Source: Streptomyces sp. HPF1205
GTDB lineage: Bacteria > Actinomycetota > Actinomycetes > Streptomycetales > Streptomycetaceae
Assembly: GCF_020400825.1 (NCBI RefSeq)
Contig: NZ_JAINVH010000003.1
Location: 186,001 to 250,000, forward strand
Direction of reading: 5' to 3'
Length of the DNA: 64,000 nt
In this document: positions 24,982-34,384 of the stretch, piece by piece
How positions within the stretch are numbered: the stretch's first letter is position 1
Layout: each line of letters begins with the position of its first letter
Made by a program: the position numbers and the translations under genes
Notes under the pieces: model-generated
Told to the model about the DNA's origin: nothing
Database searches by the model: none
The model's input: the letters and a program-made list of their open reading frames with translations, nothing else

Positions 24982-26007
24982 ATGACTGACTCGTCCTCCG
25001 AACAAGCCCGGATCGCGGGCAAGCAACGGAAGCTGCGGCTGCAGGTGCTCGGCCTCGACTCCGCCGACGCGGAGGCCACGTTCGACCGCATCGCCCAGCT
25101 CGCCGCGCGGTTCACCCAGTCTCCCCTGGCCATGGTCAACTTCCACAACGACCAGCGGCAGATGTTCCGCGGCATGTACGTCCCGCCGGCGCCCTCGGAG
25201 GACGGTACGAGCGGTGAGAGCACCGGGATCGTCTTCGACCTGAGCAACGTCACCCGCGAGGCGCCCATCGACTACGGCTTCTGCCCCCACGTGGTGGCCC
25301 AGGGATCGCAGCTCGCGCTGGACGACGTCTTCGACTACCCGCGCTTCCGCGGCAACCCCCTGGTCAGCGACATGGGCGTCCGCTCGTACCTGGGCACGCC
25401 GCTGGTGGACAACAGGGGCCTGATCCTCGGCACCGTGTGCGTCGCCGACACCAAGCCCCGCACCTGGGACCGCGAGCTGCGCGAGGGCATGAAGGAGCTC
25501 GCCGAGACGCTGCTGGCGGAGTTCAAGCTGCGCGACAGCCTCCTCGCCCAGCAGCAGGAGCTGTTCGCGGTGTTCGACGGAGCACCCTTCCCGATCATGC
25601 TCACCCAGGGCGCCGACCACCTGCTGCGCTACGCCAACCGCGCGCAGGGCGAGGCCTTCGGCAAGGTCAACCAGTTCAGCCCCGGCCGGCTCGTGCTGCC
25701 CGCCTTGGACGCGATCGGCCTCTTCCGCACCATGGACCAGGCGTTCCACACCGGACACCCCATCCCGCTGGCCGCGACGGTCGCGACGTACGACCGCCCG
25801 TACCCGCAGGACTTCGACTTCCTGTGCACCCCCGTGCGGACGTCTCCCGAGTCGGCCATCAGCGGCGTGCTGACGGTGGCGATGAACCCCTCGGCGCACG
25901 GCTACCACAGCTCCGAGCAGCAGGCGTTCGCGCAGAACGTCCAGCAGCAGTTCGAGCAGCTCGGCACGGGCGCCCTGCCCGGGTCGGTGGCGCAGTACCC
26001 GCGCTGA
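24982..26007 (+). CDS. GAF and PAS domain protein
   Basis: The 341-residue soluble protein has a GAF domain (about residues 30-185: TFDRIAQLAARFTQSPLAMVNFHNDQRQMFRG, with DYGFCPHVVAQGSQLALDDVFDYPRF and YLGTPLVDNRGLILGTVCVAD) followed by a PAS-like domain (about 195-320: LFAVFDGAPFPIMLTQGADHLLRYANRAQGEAFG). No output domain such as a kinase, phosphatase or helix-turn-helix is present. The GAF resembles those that sense small molecules or light in actinobacterial regulators. The ATG is preceded by TGATTTGATCTGATCTC with no ribosome site, so the transcript may be leaderless. Partners are not known. Confidence 0.82.
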   Translation: MTDSSSEQARIAGKQRKLRLQVLGLDSADAEATFDRIAQLAARFTQSPLAMVNFHNDQRQMFRGMYVPPAPSEDGTSGESTGIVFDLSNVTREAPIDYGFCPHVVAQGSQLALDDVFDYPRFRGNPLVSDMGVRSYLGTPLVDNRGLILGTVCVADTKPRTWDRELREGMKELAETLLAEFKLRDSLLAQQQELFAVFDGAPFPIMLTQGADHLLRYANRAQGEAFGKVNQFSPGRLVLPALDAIGLFRTMDQAFHTGHPIPLAATVATYDRPYPQDFDFLCTPVRTSPESAISGVLTVAMNPSAHGYHSSEQQAFAQNVQQQFEQLGTGALPGSVAQYPR

Positions 26008-26531
26008 GTCCTCCCGCGACGGTCGCCGCCCGGCGGCCGCGTGGGGCGCCTCGTAGGTTGTACGGGGTCGGTTGTAAGGGGGCCGGGGCGCGGCCGGTTG
26101 TACGGGGGCGGGGCGCGTGAGCCGGTTCTGCGCCGGGTGGGCACACGGGCGGGCGGGTGGCGTCGTGGCCGTGCGACGGTCGGCGCCCGCCGCCGGGCGG
26201 GGCTCGGCCCGGACAGGGGGGCGTGCGTCGGCGACCAGCGATTCCAGCCGGTAGTCACGGCCCAGCGCGTCCGGGCTTTGCCATAACGCGGATCGTGCGG
26301 ACCCGGGCGAATGTCGCCATGCCGCCGGGGCGAAAGATTCACGCCATTTTTCGGGCCGCTCGGGCGTGCCGAGGGAGGCGGTGGATCACGTCGAAAGGGA
26401 ATCACAAGGCCGAACACGCCTCCTGCGACAGGCACGTTTTCAGCCGCTCCAACAGCCTCGGACGTACTGCGGGGGGGCGGGGCGCCGGGGCACGGGGTGC
26501 CGGGGCCGGTTGTCGGCGCGCCGGGGGCGGC

Positions 26532-26601
26532 GGCGGGCGGCGGGCGGCGGGCGGCGGGCGGCGGGCGGCGGGCGGCGGGCGGCGGGCGGCGGGCGGCGGG
26601 C
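26532..26601. repeat. (GGCGGGC)10 heptamer tandem array
   Basis: Ten perfect copies of the 7-bp unit GGCGGGC are present. The array is likely to vary in copy number and its G-rich strand can form quadruplexes. Confidence 0.9.
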
Positions 26602-26651
26602 GGCCAGGATGCCGGCGTCCTGACGCGGTCGACGCCTATGTCGCTGGCGGC

Positions 26652-26699
26652 GCCCTATGCCGTCAGCGTCCTATGCCGTCAGCGCCCTATGTCACCGGC
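26652..26699. repeat. 16-bp tandem repeat with CCTATG core
   Basis: Three consecutive units GCCCTATGCCGTCAGC, GTCCTATGCCGTCAGC and GCCCTATGTCACCGGC. Further isolated CCTATG motifs occur at 26635, 26732 and 26763. Confidence 0.8.
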
Positions 26700-26836
26700 G
26701 TCCTTGTCGTCGGCCTCCTACTCGTCGCCGTCCTATGCTGCGGGCCCATAGGCGGCCCGCCTCCTATGCGGCGGGGCGTCAGGCTACGCCGTACAGCCGT
26801 CGCGGCTCCGTTCGGGACGGCCCGGATGATCGGCCG

Positions 26837-28585
26837 TCAGCCAGACGGCTCCGGGGGCCTGTCGTCCCGACGCGCCGTATCGGCCGGGCCGGCCCCGTCG
26901 GCCGCACGTCTCGTACCGGGGTTGCGTGCGTCCGTGCCCCTGGCACCCGCGTCCCGGCCGGGGCCGCCGCCCGAGCCGCTCGCCTCCCGGCCCCCGCCCC
27001 CATCGCCGTGCCCGTCACCGTCCTCCTCCTGTGCCGAGGGACTTCTCGGCAGGGCCAGCAGGGCGAACAGCGCCGCGGCGGCCGCGACCGCGGCGGCCGT
27101 CATCAGGCCGAGGTCCATGCCGCTCACGAAGGCACTACGCGCGGCCCGGGCCAAAGCGGCGGCCGCGGGCGGCCGCAGATGGGCCGCGACGCCCAGCGCG
27201 CCGCCGAGGGACTCGGTCACGGCGTGGTGGATCGCGGCGGGCAGGTGCAGAGGGCTCAGGGAGGCGGTGAGCCGACCCGTGTAGCGGGTGGACAGCAGAC
27301 TGCCGACCACTGCCACCCCGAGGGCGCCGCCGACCTGCAGAAACGTTCCGTTGGTAGCTGATCCCACCCCGGTGTGCTCGCGCGGCACCGAACCCATGAC
27401 CGACCCGGTCGCCGCGGGCAGCACGAGACCGGTACCGACACCGATCAGGACCAGGCCGGCCAGCGTGTCCCCGTAGGTGGCCGCGGTCGAGACGCGCGAG
27501 ATCGCGTACAGCCCGCCGGCGATCGAGGCCAGCCCCGCGGTGGCCGTGACCTTGGTGCCGAGGACACGGACGAGGACTGCGGAGAAGGGGGCGCACACGG
27601 CGATGGCGCCCGCCGTCGGCAGCAACCGCACGCCGGCCTGCAACGGGGTGTAACCGAGGTCGAACTGCAGGAACTGCGTCAGGACGAACATCCCGCCGAA
27701 CAGCCCGAACGCCGTGGGCGCCACCGAGCACACCGCCGCCGAGAAGCTGCGCCTGCGGAAGAAGGAGAGGCGCAGCATAGGGTGCGAGGTCGTCCGTTCC
27801 CATACCAGGAAGGCGACCAGTACGGCTAGGCCGGCGCAGCCGACGCCGAGCACCCGCCCCGAGCCCCAGCCGTGCACGGGCGCCTCGATGATCGCCCACA
27901 GCACCGCGCCGAGACCGGTGATGGACAGCAGGCCGCCCAGGACGTCGGGGCGACTGGCACGCGGGTTGCGGGAGTTGGGAACCAGTGCGAGCGCCGCCAG
28001 CAGCCCGGCGGCGGCGATCGGCAGGTTGATCAGGAACACCGATCCCCACCAGAAGTGGTCGAGCAGCAGACCGCCGATGATCGGCCCGAGCGCGATGCCC
28101 AGCCCGCTGGTCGCCGACCAGACGCCGATCGCCTTCTGCCGGTCGCCCAGGTCGGGGAACATGTCGGTGATGATGGCCAGCGTCGACGGCATGATCATCG
28201 CGCCCCCGACGCCCATTCCCGCCCGCGCCGCGATCAACACACCGACCGAACCGGAGAAGGCCGCCCAGGTGGACCCGCCGGCGAACACCACAAGGCCCGC
28301 GAGGAAGGTCCACTTGCGCCCGATCCGGTCGGCCAGGCTCCCGGCGACCAGCAGCAGACCGCCGAAGACGAGCGCGTAGGAGTCGACGACCCACTGCAGG
28401 TTGTTGGTACTGGCGTTGAGATCGCGGACGAGCGTCGGCAGCGCGACGTTCAGGACCGTGTTGTCCAGGCTGACGATCAGCAGCGACACGCAAAGGACGG
28501 CCAGGGCGGCCCACGGCCTGCTGGGCCGGCGCGCCGTCCGCACGGCCCGGGCATCAGCCGAGGGGGGTCGCGTGGTGACGCCCAT
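26837..28585 (-). CDS. DHA2-family MFS efflux transporter with disordered C-terminal tail
   Basis: The 582-residue protein is a third DHA2 antiporter, more distant from the other two. Helix 1 is LLIVSLDNTVLNVALPTLVRDL (the SLDNTVLNVALP variant), motif A is AGSLADRIGRKWTFLAG, and motif C region is SATSGLGIALGPIIGGLLLDHFWWGSVFLIN. The last 75 residues after SPSAQEEDGDGHGDGGG are acidic, Gly/Asp/Arg-rich and look disordered. GAGAGG lies 12 bases before the ATG. A small gene of unknown function ends 3 bp upstream and is probably co-transcribed. Substrates cannot be predicted. Confidence 0.9.
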   Translation of the reverse strand: MGVTTRPPSADARAVRTARRPSRPWAALAVLCVSLLIVSLDNTVLNVALPTLVRDLNASTNNLQWVVDSYALVFGGLLLVAGSLADRIGRKWTFLAGLVVFAGGSTWAAFSGSVGVLIAARAGMGVGGAMIMPSTLAIITDMFPDLGDRQKAIGVWSATSGLGIALGPIIGGLLLDHFWWGSVFLINLPIAAAGLLAALALVPNSRNPRASRPDVLGGLLSITGLGAVLWAIIEAPVHGWGSGRVLGVGCAGLAVLVAFLVWERTTSHPMLRLSFFRRRSFSAAVCSVAPTAFGLFGGMFVLTQFLQFDLGYTPLQAGVRLLPTAGAIAVCAPFSAVLVRVLGTKVTATAGLASIAGGLYAISRVSTAATYGDTLAGLVLIGVGTGLVLPAATGSVMGSVPREHTGVGSATNGTFLQVGGALGVAVVGSLLSTRYTGRLTASLSPLHLPAAIHHAVTESLGGALGVAAHLRPPAAAALARAARSAFVSGMDLGLMTAAAVAAAAALFALLALPRSPSAQEEDGDGHGDGGGGREASGSGGGPGRDAGARGTDARNPGTRRAADGAGPADTARRDDRPPEPSG

Positions 28586-28588
28586 GGG

Positions 28589-28921
28589 TCACGCCGTCCT
28601 CTCGAAGGGGCGGAAGAGGAGAGGCGTCGGCGTGGCCCGCTCGCCCTCGGGGCAGGGCCGAACCAGGCCGCGGAAGCCGGCCGTGATGGACCGGCGGGGC
28701 GCGCGCCGGGCCGACCCGGTCGCCGCCGAACGCCGGCGCGGCTCCTCCGCCTCGTCGCGCGGCTGTTCCCGCGGCGCGGCCGCGGGTGAGTGGCGGCCGA
28801 GGCGGCCGGCCCGGTCCGGCGGCGGCTCGACGGCCGCGTCGAGGGGGGAGCCTTCGGGGGGCGGCTCGACGAGCGGAGCCGGACAAGCCTTCCCTCGGAG
28901 TCGGACGGCGGTGACGCTCAC
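28589..28921 (-). CDS. Hypothetical 110-residue Pro/Arg-rich protein
   Basis: I do not recognise this protein. The evidence that it is real is a strong ribosome site (GGGAGG 5 bases before GTG 28921), consistently GC-ending codons through the frame, and a stop codon 3 bases before the start of the efflux pump. It begins MSVTAVRLRGKACPAPL and has two cysteines; the middle is Pro/Glu-rich and the rest Arg-rich, with no membrane segment. It may be only a leader that couples translation to the pump gene. Confidence 0.45.
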   Translation of the reverse strand: MSVTAVRLRGKACPAPLVEPPPEGSPLDAAVEPPPDRAGRLGRHSPAAAPREQPRDEAEEPRRRSAATGSARRAPRRSITAGFRGLVRPCPEGERATPTPLLFRPFERTA

Positions 28922-29220
28922 GGCGACCTCCCGGCAGGTGGGCGGTTCGGTCCGGGCCAGCCCCTCGCCTACCCGGGCCACCGGCCCTCACGCCAGGGCG
29001 GCGCGCGATGCCCGCTCCCGCACGGCGACGCGGCGAGCGGCGGTGGGCATCGGTGAACGCAGGAGGTCGACGTCATGAGGTAAACGCAACGAGGTCGACG
29101 TATGAGGTGAACGCACGACCGGTGGCGCACCGCCCGGGTACGCCCGCGCCCTCACGTAGCCTGAGGCCACGGCCGTAAGAGGATGCCTGGTGGACGCGGT
29201 GGAAATGAGGTGAGGGCACG
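28922..29220. other. Divergent promoter region upstream of the pseudouridine synthase
   Basis: About 300 bp between the small gene at 28921 and the divergent gene at 29221. Its only clear structure is the 28-bp tandem repeat at 29052-29116. Confidence 0.5.
29052..29116. repeat. 28-bp tandem direct repeat in a divergent promoter region
   Basis: Two copies of GAGGTCGACGT(C)ATGAGGTRAACGCA (29063-29090 and 29091-29116) follow a partial copy GGTGAACGCA (29052-29061). The pattern looks like repeated binding sites for a regulator of one or both flanking operons. Confidence 0.7.
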
Positions 29221-30183
29221 GTGGCGCGTAGGCCCGGCCCGAAAGCGCCGCCCTCACCGCTCGGACAGCGCTCCGGGGTGGACCCCGTACGCGTCCGGCT
29301 GCCCGGTGACGGCATGTGGCCGAGCATTCGAGCCTTCCTCCTGGCGCGATACGGCGACGCTCTCGGCGCGGCACGTCTCGACGCCATGCTCGCGCAGGGG
29401 CGGTTCGTCGCCGAGCGCGGCCCGGTCGCCGCGGAAAGCCCCTACGTCCCCGGCTCCTGGCTCTGGTTCCACCGGGACTTCAGGCCCGAGCCCGAGGTCC
29501 CGTTCCCGCTCGGCGTCGTGTACCGGGACGAGCGGATCGTCGTCGCCGACAAGCCGCACTTCCTGGCCACCACTCCGCGCGGCAGCCACGTCACGGAGAC
29601 GGCGCTGGCCAGGCTGCGGCGCGACCTCGGCCTGCCGTCGCTGTCGCCCGCCCACCGGCTGGACCGGCTGACCGCGGGCCTGGCCCTGTTCGTCGTACGC
29701 CCCGAGTTCCGCGGCGCCTACCAGACCCTCTTCCGCGACCGCCGGGTCCGCAAGGAGTACGAAGGGGTCGCGCCCTACGACCCGGCGGTGAACCTGCCGC
29801 GCACGGTACGCAGCCGCGTGGTGAAGGATCGCGGCAGCCTGGCGGCCCGGGAGGAGCCCGGCCCGCCCAACGCGGTCAGCCGCGTCGAACTGCTGGCGCA
29901 CCGCGGCGGCTTGGGCCGCTATCGCCTGCTGCCCGCGACCGGCCGCACCCACCAGCTGCGGGTCCACATGAACGCCCTCGGGCTGCCGCTGCTGAACGAC
30001 CCCTTGTACCCGGAGGTGCTTCCCGAACCCGCCGCCGAGGACTTCTCCCGCCCGCTGCAGCTTCTCGCCCGCGCCCTGGAGTTCACCGACCCGGTGACGG
30101 GCCGGGCGGTGCGCTTCGAGAGCGGACTCGAACTGTCGGCCTGGGTGGCGCCGCCGGACGCCGGCGGGGCCCTGGCACCGTAG
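29221..30183 (+). CDS. RluA-family pseudouridine synthase
   Basis: The 320-residue protein is a RluA/RsuA-superfamily pseudouridine synthase. Catalytic Asp148 lies in HRLDRLTAGLALFV, and the following blocks RKEYEGVAPYDP, SRVELLAHRGGLGRYRLLPATGRTHQLRVHMNALGLPLLNDPLYPE are typical. Residues 1-95 replace the S4 domain seen in many family members and include AFLLARYGDALGAARLDAMLAQGRFVAERG. It isomerises uridine in rRNA or tRNA; the site is not known. GTGAGG precedes the GTG start by about 7 bases. Confidence 0.88.
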   Translation: MARRPGPKAPPSPLGQRSGVDPVRVRLPGDGMWPSIRAFLLARYGDALGAARLDAMLAQGRFVAERGPVAAESPYVPGSWLWFHRDFRPEPEVPFPLGVVYRDERIVVADKPHFLATTPRGSHVTETALARLRRDLGLPSLSPAHRLDRLTAGLALFVVRPEFRGAYQTLFRDRRVRKEYEGVAPYDPAVNLPRTVRSRVVKDRGSLAAREEPGPPNAVSRVELLAHRGGLGRYRLLPATGRTHQLRVHMNALGLPLLNDPLYPEVLPEPAAEDFSRPLQLLARALEFTDPVTGRAVRFESGLELSAWVAPPDAGGALAP

Positions 30184-30276
30184 GACCCGGGCCGCGCGGT
30201 GATCAGGCGCCGCGAACGTCGGGCCACGCGCGCCGCCGCGGTCAAGCCCTCGGTGAGCCACTGGCTCGGCGCTCGG

Positions 30277-31083
30277 TCAGGCCATGGACTCCTCCGGTGT
30301 CAGGACGGCGAAGAACGCTCCCTCCGGGTCACGCAGCAGGGCTATTCGCCCCACCCCTTCCAGGTCGGTGCCGGGCATGAGCACGCCGGCGCCCCTCTCG
30401 GCCGCTTTGGCGACGGCCGCGTCGACATCGGAGGACGCGAAGTACGGCTGCCAGTAGCTCGTGCCTTCCGGAAGCATGTCGCGGCCGAGCTGCATGATGC
30501 CGCCGTGCGAACCCTCCTGACCGCCGCCTGCCCGGGAGATCACGGTGTAGGTGCCGCCCGGACCGCCGTCCGGGCCGGCGGGCAGCGGGATGTCCTCGAT
30601 GTCCCAGCCGAAGACGGTGGTGTAGAACCGCTTCGCCCGAGCGGCGTCCGTCGTGTACAGCTCGGTCCAGCACAGGGCGCCGGCTCCGACCCGGTCCAGT
30701 CCCCTGTTGGTGCCGGGCTGCCATATCGCGAACTCCGCGCCGTCCGGATCGGTGTAGCCGGCGAGCCGGCCCTGGTCGGCGACGTCCATCGGCGGGAAAC
30801 GGACAGTGCCGCCGGCTTGTTCGACGGTCTTGGTGGTGGCGTCGGCGTCGTCCGACGCGAAGTACACGGACCAGGCAGGCCGCGCGGTCTCCTCCAAAAG
30901 CGGGCCGAGCGCGGCAACCGTCTGGCCGGCGAGCTGGAACATGCCGTAACCGCCGGAGTCCGGGCCCGCGGACCGGAACTCCCAGCCGAACAGCGCCCGG
31001 TAGAAGGCGGCCGCCGTCGCGGTGTCGCGGCTGCCCAGGTCCACCCAGTTCGGGGCGCCGGGGACGTAGTCGTTGGTGAGCAT
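30277..31083 (-). CDS. VOC family protein (two glyoxalase-like domains)
   Basis: The 268-residue protein has two tandem VOC domains, each with a beta-alpha-beta module: PNWVDLGSRDTATAAAFYRALFGWEF (domain 1) and CWTELYTTDAARAKRFYTTVFGWDIEDI (domain 2). It resembles the hydroxylase-annotated actinobacterial family that also includes KbpA and the Mycobacterium Cfp30B protein. The reaction is not known. It is a paralogue of the protein at 60858 in this window. No operon partner is adjacent. Confidence 0.85.
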   Translation of the reverse strand: MLTNDYVPGAPNWVDLGSRDTATAAAFYRALFGWEFRSAGPDSGGYGMFQLAGQTVAALGPLLEETARPAWSVYFASDDADATTKTVEQAGGTVRFPPMDVADQGRLAGYTDPDGAEFAIWQPGTNRGLDRVGAGALCWTELYTTDAARAKRFYTTVFGWDIEDIPLPAGPDGGPGGTYTVISRAGGGQEGSHGGIMQLGRDMLPEGTSYWQPYFASSDVDAAVAKAAERGAGVLMPGTDLEGVGRIALLRDPEGAFFAVLTPEESMA

Positions 31084-31339
31084 CGTGCCGTCCTCCGTCA
31101 GCTATGGGGTTTCGCCGGATCTTCCGGGATTTCGGTCGACGTGTCCTCTCTCACATTCAGCATGGCAGCCGCCACTGACAACCGCCGTTCGCGGCGGATC
31201 CGCCGCAGGTCAGGGCTGGTTCGGAGGTCGTACAAGGGTCTGCGAGGCCCGATCACGGAGTCGCCTTGGGTGGCCGGCCGGGCACGCTCGGTCGCAATCC
31301 GGTTCGGGATTGTCGGTGGGTCGGTCTAGGCTGATTTCC

Positions 31340-31543
31340 ATGTACGGGGGAAGTCTCGATCAGGCGAACGCCGCCCTGCGCGCGTATGTGCGGGAGCACG
31401 GCGACCGGCCGTGGACGGCCGAAGAGCTCGCGGAGCTGGCGCGGCTGCGCGCCGAGTGGACCGCGGCCGCGCGTGGCGTTCGCGTGCAGATACGCCCGGC
31501 GACCGGTCCGGTCGGCGGGGCCGCGGTGGTGACCGCGGCGTAG
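31340..31543 (+). CDS. Small hypothetical protein (67 aa)
   Basis: The product begins MYGGSLDQANAALRAYVREHGDRPWTAEELAELARLRAEWTAAARG and is helical and charged, with a Val/Ala tail. I do not recognise a named domain. A TAGGCT -10-like element lies 8 bases before the ATG and there is no ribosome site, so the mRNA could be leaderless. Codon usage fits a real gene. Confidence 0.65.
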   Translation: MYGGSLDQANAALRAYVREHGDRPWTAEELAELARLRAEWTAAARGVRVQIRPATGPVGGAAVVTAA

Positions 31544-31610
31544 CCGGAGGACCGGCCGCGCCAAGGCGTGCCTGATCGGCGTGGATGGTCGCAGCTGATC
31601 GCAGGTGGTC

Positions 31611-32033
31611 TCAGACGCGCGCGGCCGCGTGCGGGGGCCGTACCGTGTCCGTGCCGGGGGCGGGCTCCGCGGCGTCGTCACCCAAGGCCACGATCCGGTT
31701 GGCGGCGTCGACATGAACGACGGCGGGCAGCAGCGTGCGGGCCTCCGCGTCGTCCACCTGCGCGTAGCTGATGAGGATGACCAGGTCGCCGGGGTGGACC
31801 AGGTGGGCGGCGGCGCCGTTGATGCCGATCACGCCGGAACCGCGTTCGCCCTCGATGACATAGGTCTCCAGGCGCGCGCCATTGGTGATGTCGACGATGT
31901 GGACCAGTTCGCCAGGCAGCAGGTCGGCGGCGTCCATGAGGTCGCGGTCGACGGTCACGGAGCCCACGTAGTGCAGATCGGCCTGGGTCACGGTGGCCCG
32001 GTGGATCTTGGACTTGAACATGGTGCGCAGCAC
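31611..32033 (-). CDS. panD: Aspartate 1-decarboxylase
   Basis: The 140-residue protein makes beta-alanine from L-aspartate for pantothenate and coenzyme [30 protein letters not shown] contains the self-cleavage site Gly24-Ser25, where Ser25 becomes the pyruvoyl cofactor. [42 protein letters not shown] is the conserved core. The GTG start is chosen because [11 protein letters not shown] is conserved in actinobacteria; GGAAGGG lies about 6 bases upstream. It stands alone, apart from panB/panC. Confidence 0.95.
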   Translation of the reverse strand: MLRTMFKSKIHRATVTQADLHYVGSVTVDRDLMDAADLLPGELVHIVDITNGARLETYVIEGERGSGVIGINGAAAHLVHPGDLVILISYAQVDDAEARTLLPAVVHVDAANRIVALGDDAAEPAPGTDTVRPPHAAARV

Positions 32034-32139
32034 GGTGCAGCCCTTCCGGTGAGCAGGTCGCGTCCCTGCCGGGTACGCGCCGACGCCCTCCAGGGTAGGG
32101 CCCGCCCGGAAGCGAGGTGCGCCCGGAGTGCGGAAGATC

Positions 32140-34254
32140 TCAGCCGGCGGTGGCCGTCGGCGCGGCGGAAGCGGGGGAGGAAGTGGTCGGTACGGGGACG
32201 GGTGGCGCTGGAAGGCGCTCGTAGAGGTCGGCCAGACAGGAGTTGAGCCTGGCCAGGTACGGCGGCGCGATGCGGGCCGGCCGGGGCGGGGTGGCGTCCG
32301 GCCGGTGGCCGAGGCGGCGCCGCACCTGCCCGACATTGAGCGCGGTCAGACCCAAGTGGTCGCGCACGGTGGCGAGTTCGTCGGCTTCTTTGCCGGCCAG
32401 GGCGCGGGCGGCGTGCGCGCAGGCGGCCAGGGCGTCGGCCCAGTCGGCGGCGTGGGCTGCGGCCGGCGCGGGCCCGGGATGCGGGGCGGGCAGGACGGGG
32501 AGGACCGGTGCCTGTGGGCCTGGCGGCAGTGCCGGCCGCGGGGCCGGCACTGCTTCCGGCAGGTGGCTCGGGCGGGCCGCCGAGGAGGCGGCGCCACGAG
32601 CGGTCCCGCTCCGGGCGGGACGCGGGGAACTGGGGAAACGGATCGAGGAGGTGCGGGTGGTTCGGCTGCGGATGAGCTTCAGACAGCGGTGGGCGCGGGC
32701 CGGGGCGGCGGCTTCGGCCAGGTCGCGGGTCGCGCGGTCCAGGGCCCGGGCCAGTCGGTGGACGGCGGCCGGTTCGGGCTGGGGCTCGCGGGCGGCGCCG
32801 ACGAGGTCCTGGAGCACGTGCAGGGCGCCGGCGGCGCGAGCCCGCATCACGGTCTCCGTGCGCAGCGGCAGCACGAAGCAGGCTGCGGCGATCCCGCAGG
32901 CGGAGCCGAGCAGGATGCCCTCAGGGCGCTGAATCAGGAGGGCGGAGCCGGTTTCGCCGTCCAGTGTGTAGAGGACAGCGAGGAGGCTTGTGACGCAGAA
33001 GGCCCAGATCGCGTAGTTGAGCTCGCGCAGCCAGAGGCCGGCCAGGAGATAACCGAAGATGACGGTGACGGCGAGGACAGGTGCGCCCGCCACGAGGTGG
33101 GCGACCAGTGTGCCGGTCAGCGCCCCGGTGACGGCCCCGCACACCCGCAGGCCGCTGCGGTGCACCACGTCGCCCCTGCTCCGGGCGGCGCCGCACACCA
33201 CGAACGCGGTGATCACCGTCCAGGTCCAGCGTTGGTGGAAGGCCACGTGACCGACCGCGAAGGCGGCACCCATGGCGGCGGCCAACTGCAGGGACAGCCG
33301 CGCCTGGGGTTGGGGGTTCCGCCACCCGCCGGGCCTGCGATGAGGCGCGGGCGCGGCCTTGGCGGCGGCTTCCCGGGCACGAAGGGCCCGAAGCGCTCGC
33401 GCCCTTCGCCGCACCTCGTCGAGGGCCGCGTCCAGCGCCGCGTCCCGGGGGTCGCGGGAGACCCGGGAGTCGCGGGAGACCCGGGGCTCGTCGGAGGGGG
33501 CGCGGACGGAGGCGCTGTGAGGGGAGGTGGCGAGGACCTCCGCGCGCAGAAGGGCCGTCGACAGGGCGGCCAGGGGCGCGCGGTCGGGCAGGAGGGCGGC
33601 GTCGAGGCGGTCCTCGGTGACGAGGGCGACGTGGTGGAGGGTGCGTTCCACGCGGGTATGGCGGCGGGTGCCCGGCGGGAGGGTCCGCAGGTGGTGGGCG
33701 GTGCGCACGAAGTCCTCGGCGGCGCGGGCGGCCTGGCGGGCGGGATCGGCCGGGAGGAGGGTCTGGACGGCGACCACGCACGCGACGGCGATCAGGCCGG
33801 CCAGACCACCCCAGAACGGCCCGGTGGCCTTGGCCGCGCTGGGCGGGATGGGGACGACCATGACCGAGATGAGGGGGGTGAGGGCGAGGCGGCCGAGATG
33901 GCGTACGGTCCCGCCGAAGCGCATGACGTAGCGCGAGGCCCAGACGGCGGCCACATAGAGGGCGGCGCCGAGCCAGGCGTGGCTGACCATGAAGCGGCCG
34001 GTGAAGGCGGCGAGGATGCCGATCACGGGCACTGAGGCGAGCGCGGAGAGCCGGTGCGCGAGGCTGGTCCCGTGCAGGGAGCGCGAAACCATGACGGCGA
34101 CGACGGTCGCGATCACCGTCATGCCGCCGGGCAGATGGGCGGCGTGAGCGACCTTCCCGGCGACCAGGAGGGCGGCCACGGCGGCGATGATCGTACGTAT
34201 GGCCTCCCACAGCCTCACCCGCCCGGGGTCGAGCGCGCGCAGCAAACTCGGCAT
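32140..34254 (-). CDS. FUSC-family aromatic acid exporter-like membrane protein
   Basis: The 704-residue protein has two blocks of membrane helices (about residues 15-170 and 330-470), each followed by a cytoplasmic region, as in the FUSC/AaeB family of aromatic-acid exporters. The second block contains [40 protein letters not shown], a family landmark. The linker before it carries a short SRVSRDP repeat, and the C-terminal 130 residues are Pro/Ala-rich. ATG 34254 is chosen because GAGGGGACAGGA precedes it; an ATG 42 bases upstream is in frame. The divergent MarR gene probably regulates it. Confidence 0.85.
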   Translation of the reverse strand: MPSLLRALDPGRVRLWEAIRTIIAAVAALLVAGKVAHAAHLPGGMTVIATVVAVMVSRSLHGTSLAHRLSALASVPVIGILAAFTGRFMVSHAWLGAALYVAAVWASRYVMRFGGTVRHLGRLALTPLISVMVVPIPPSAAKATGPFWGGLAGLIAVACVVAVQTLLPADPARQAARAAEDFVRTAHHLRTLPPGTRRHTRVERTLHHVALVTEDRLDAALLPDRAPLAALSTALLRAEVLATSPHSASVRAPSDEPRVSRDSRVSRDPRDAALDAALDEVRRRARALRALRAREAAAKAAPAPHRRPGGWRNPQPQARLSLQLAAAMGAAFAVGHVAFHQRWTWTVITAFVVCGAARSRGDVVHRSGLRVCGAVTGALTGTLVAHLVAGAPVLAVTVIFGYLLAGLWLRELNYAIWAFCVTSLLAVLYTLDGETGSALLIQRPEGILLGSACGIAAACFVLPLRTETVMRARAAGALHVLQDLVGAAREPQPEPAAVHRLARALDRATRDLAEAAAPARAHRCLKLIRSRTTRTSSIRFPSSPRPARSGTARGAASSAARPSHLPEAVPAPRPALPPGPQAPVLPVLPAPHPGPAPAAAHAADWADALAACAHAARALAGKEADELATVRDHLGLTALNVGQVRRRLGHRPDATPPRPARIAPPYLARLNSCLADLYERLPAPPVPVPTTSSPASAAPTATAG

Positions 34255-34369
34255 TCCTGTCCCCCTCGCCGGGCCCAAGGGCCCCCGTTCGGCCATGTCA
34301 CCCTCCGCGGGCCCGGCGCCGCCCGGTCGGCGGTCTGTGACCCTGCGGCGCTCCGGTCACCCGCAATCC

Positions 34370-34384
34370 GTACGCCTTGCGTAC
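34370..34384. promoter_or_regulatory. MarR operator candidate between the FUSC and MarR genes
   Basis: GTACGC-CTT-GCGTAC is a perfect palindrome. The same left arm plus spacer (GTACGCCTTGC) recurs at 34447-34457, 18 bases before the MarR ATG. Two related sites in a divergent promoter region suggest control of both genes. Confidence 0.55.

Larger units (their letters stand above)
26008..26836. other. 829-bp repeat-rich region without a supported gene
   Basis: This lies between convergent genes and holds three kinds of simple repeat: three copies of GGTTGTAMGGGG at 26056, 26070 and 26096; the GGCGGGC array at 26532; and CCTATG-containing repeats at 26635-26768. Open frames across it are repeat artefacts. 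Confidence 0.7.

Noticed and set aside
26532..26699. CRISPR array
   Set aside because: The repeats are simple tandem units without unique spacers, and no cas genes are present.
26157..27284. 375-codon frame through the GGCGGGC array
   Set aside because: The repeat of 7 bp keeps all frames open; the frame then runs antisense through the efflux pump gene.
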